Below are positions 61,431-64,000 of a stretch of DNA of 64,000 nt, in pieces. Under the pieces are notes generated by a model. It ran no database searches. It had not been told where the DNA came from and saw only the letters and a program-made list of their open reading frames with translations. The stretch comes from Pomacea canaliculata. Taxonomy: Eukaryota > Mollusca > Gastropoda > Architaenioglossa > Ampullariidae. A program made the position numbers and the translations under genes. Location: positions 22,892,158 through 22,956,157 of the forward strand of contig NC_037597.1 of NCBI RefSeq assembly GCF_003073045.1. Reading direction: 5' to 3'. Each line of letters begins with the position of its first letter. The stretch's first letter is position 1.

Positions 61431-64000
61431 TGAGCTTTTGTATACCTTTTACTTTTTCGCGAGCAAAGGAATCGAAACTACTAAGATTGTCGAGTCACAG
61501 TATCCCCTGTGTATGGTACATTAAGTAGCGCAGAGAAGTACTTGATAACACATGAACCCATCCTGGCACTGTTCAGGTAGGAAGTAACACAAGTCTGTCT
61601 CGGCGGAATGCGTTGGAAATGTCCATCACAACACTGTTCACTGAGCGAAAAACCTGATGTGAGTCTGTCCGTTACTAGTTCACGTGTCAATCAGTTATTC
61701 TCACACGGGCCTTACGGACTAACCTTTTTTTCTTTCTTTATTCTCACGCCAGCAGAACACTCTTCGAACTACGCTTACACGGGAAAATACGCATTTCCCT
61801 GACAAACATTATCCTTATCTTGTATATTTGAAACTAGCCCTTGTTTTTGCTTAGTTTATTTTTTTTACTCTTTTTTATTTTTGTTTGGTGAGCACACTTG
61901 TGAGTGTCCCTTGCAAAGATGGAAAGCGTTTAAAGTTTGTTGTCGTTTCAAAATACAGATATATTAAAAAAGATATTAAAATAGAGAAAAAATTGTTAGT
62001 CTCTCTTGTGTTTTAATTGTTTATTTTAGTTTGATCTTCGAATTTTTGTTATCTTATCAAGATCATCCTGTGGAAACTTATTATTTGACAATAATCAACA
62101 CTGGACCGAACATGCACAAAGTTGCTTTTTCTTTCATTTATTCCTCCTAGTCTTTCAGTTTTACATTCATGACTCTTTTGTTGGTTGAAGGTCAGATGAA
62201 GTTACGCTTTACACCAGATACATGTTGGCTTAGATTATCAGTAATGTTTTATTTTGATATCGGTCTGTTAATTATTATCTGAGCAGTGATAGGAGTGGAT
62301 AACCGTTACCCCTCCGACCAAACCAGGTTCTAGTTGCATCCACTTACATCACACACACGGACGCACGCACGCACCACAAAACAAAACAAAGAATAATAGA
62401 CAGAAAAAGGGAGAGAAGCACGAGTTTAGACCCATTAAAAGATTTTTGTTCGCTGAAAAAATCTTTATGAGGTCACACAGCATATAATAATTACTTTTCA
62501 ATGAAAAAAACAGAAAATTGGATGGTTTCATCAAGTCCCTATTTTCAAAAACATGAACTGTACAATTACGTGACAAATAAACTGATCGTCGTAAACTCCC
62601 CGAGTGACAGCTAAGAACAAATGTTTGGCAACGTTCAGCCCTATGCCAAGGGAAGCTACTCTCACTTCACACAAGTAGGGGCCGTGTTTTTTGCGACTTG
62701 TTAGCAGACCTTTGTCACTACGCGTCCAGGCAGTCCTCGGCGATCGGAGTCGTGCTGGACACGTATCTCCCCTGCAGCGTTGCCAGGACATTCTTGTGGT
62801 AAAAAAGTGGGGAAAAGCTTTTATCTTTACAGATTTGATTTTTGGTCAAAGAAAAAACAATGTCAATAACAGATAATTTGGCTGTGGATCAGTCCCGGGC
62901 CGCGATCGTGTCTTCGGCAACGGTTGCTGACTAATGATTTCTCAAAACTGAGAATTTTCAATGAGTGTAATTTTGTTTCTTAGTTCTTGATTACGTTTAG
63001 CATTAGTGCAGCGTACTTTCTACCATTTCGTGAAAGCTGTTGGGCACACACTGTAGACACAGTGTAACTGGTTCCTGTCAAATCGGTTTGTACCCTTTCC
63101 AATTGTTCGACTCACATTAGATCTATTGCGCTTTCTAAAATGCCCGCACTCTGTCCATCGACCGTTCATTACTTTGCATGAGTTTATAGCGGATGGCTTC
63201 GAGATTCTTCATATTCAGAAACTCCAGACGCCCCTGCCATAAAATACTCAAAAAATCAAAGACTGAGCGTGGTGAGACCAGTAGGAAGGATAATTGAAAG
63301 GTAGATCAAAGCGATATCGACCTAGACGCTCCCGCGGATTTCCGTCGCCACCACACAAAAAGATAATGTTCGAATCAAGTTCGCCTATTAAATGCCAGAT
63401 TCCCCAAGAAACCTTTTTTCTGACAACGCCTACAAATACGATACAGCAGAGAAAGTGTCCATTTTGGCAGAAGAAAAAACCTCGAGACTCCTGTTTTATT
63501 GTAAAGGCGAAGGAAATGAAAACATTTTTCAAACTGACTGGTAAGAAAACAAGAAAGGTCTAATTTACTGTAATAAGGATGCATTTTCATATCCCAGTGT
63601 GCTTTCCTGATTCCTTCTGGCTCTGTGTGCATGTCTGTGTGCATGTGTGCGTGTCTGATGGAATTTCTGCGGATTGTCCAGAGATTATCTTTCTGCGTGT
63701 TTAGTTGTTCGTAGCAAATATTTCTTAAAATGTCTTTTTACTAACTAACACATTTTCTTTTTGCTCATAGGTGGTACATACATGAGATGCCCATTAGAGA
63801 TATCCGTTTTGTTTCTAATCATCAGTATATTTTGTTTGTTATATTACGTCAGTTCCTGCTACTTCATTCCTTTTTCAACTAACTTTTGGTCGGCTGCGCT
63901 TCCTCTTGCCTTATGTATGGAGAAAATCTAAAGTCAAAACAACTAAAACTATTCGTTTGTGTGCTTGTAAAACAGATGACGAAGTCATCCGACAATTCCT
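61431..64000. other. Sequence after the gap, no confident gene
   Basis: AT-rich sequence with short A- and T-runs. A minus-strand open stretch at about 62,590-62,770 is the only part that reads like protein. Two overlapping opposite-strand ORFs at 63,248-63,563 are not convincing. Confidence 0.5.
62590..62770 (-). CDS. Possible exon fragment (low confidence)
   Basis: An open stretch of about 60 codons including KKHGPYLCEVRVASLGIGLN and VAKHLFLAVTRGVYDDQ. The composition looks protein-like, but no strong donor follows and no neighbouring exon was found. Family not recognised. Confidence 0.2.

Noticed and set aside
63248-63644. Three overlapping ORFs on both strands near the window end
   Set aside because: Mutually exclusive frames in AT-rich sequence, no splice structure and no recognisable motif.

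Overview
The window looks like a lophotrochozoan animal genome, most likely a mollusc (inference). It is AT-rich and intron-dense with GT-AG introns. It carries EGF-type extracellular modules, a gremlin/DAN-type BMP antagonist, Tigger and Harbinger-like DNA transposon remnants and a tRNA-headed SINE.

Layout. (1) Bases 1 to about 49,135, minus strand: one very large multi-exon gene for a secreted, modular, cysteine-rich protein. I placed about 105 coding exons (roughly 3,400 codons) and a probable TATA-box promoter. The 3' end lies beyond base 1. The 5' part (48.2-38.97 kb) is single-copy. It holds the signal peptide, a D-x-D-G-D region, a cysteine-free beta-type domain and two EGF exons. From 37.4 kb to base 1 the gene is a tandem array of super-units A-E. 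Each super-unit reads EGF-alpha, type I module, type II module, EGF-beta, type I', type II', EGF-gamma, Ser/Thr linker, in about 20 exons. Exon phases form a fixed cycle: EGF 1-1, linker 1-0, a 0-2, b 2-2, c 2-1. Units are 7-9 kb. A is the oldest-looking, and D and E are nearly identical even in introns. I cannot name the two module families.

(2) 49.2-52.4 kb: spacer between divergently transcribed genes. (3) About 52.4-54.9 kb, plus strand: a gremlin-like gene with a probable non-coding first exon and a single coding exon (53,691-54,245, 184 aa). (4) About 55.65-61.33 kb: a G-rich 61-bp minisatellite that breaks up into noisy sequence and ends at a 100-N scaffold gap. (5) 61.43-64.0 kb: no confident gene.

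Assembly quality matters here. At least 14 exons of the large gene differ by exactly one nucleotide from the length their paralogues and phases require, while splice sites and cysteines are intact. This fits uncorrected long-read indels better than gene decay. The large gene probably makes an extracellular-matrix, mucus or cell-surface protein. The gremlin-like protein would bind BMP ligands outside the cell. I see no functional link between them beyond adjacency. Introns of 300 nt or more that are not listed separately are AT-rich and show nothing recognisable to me.
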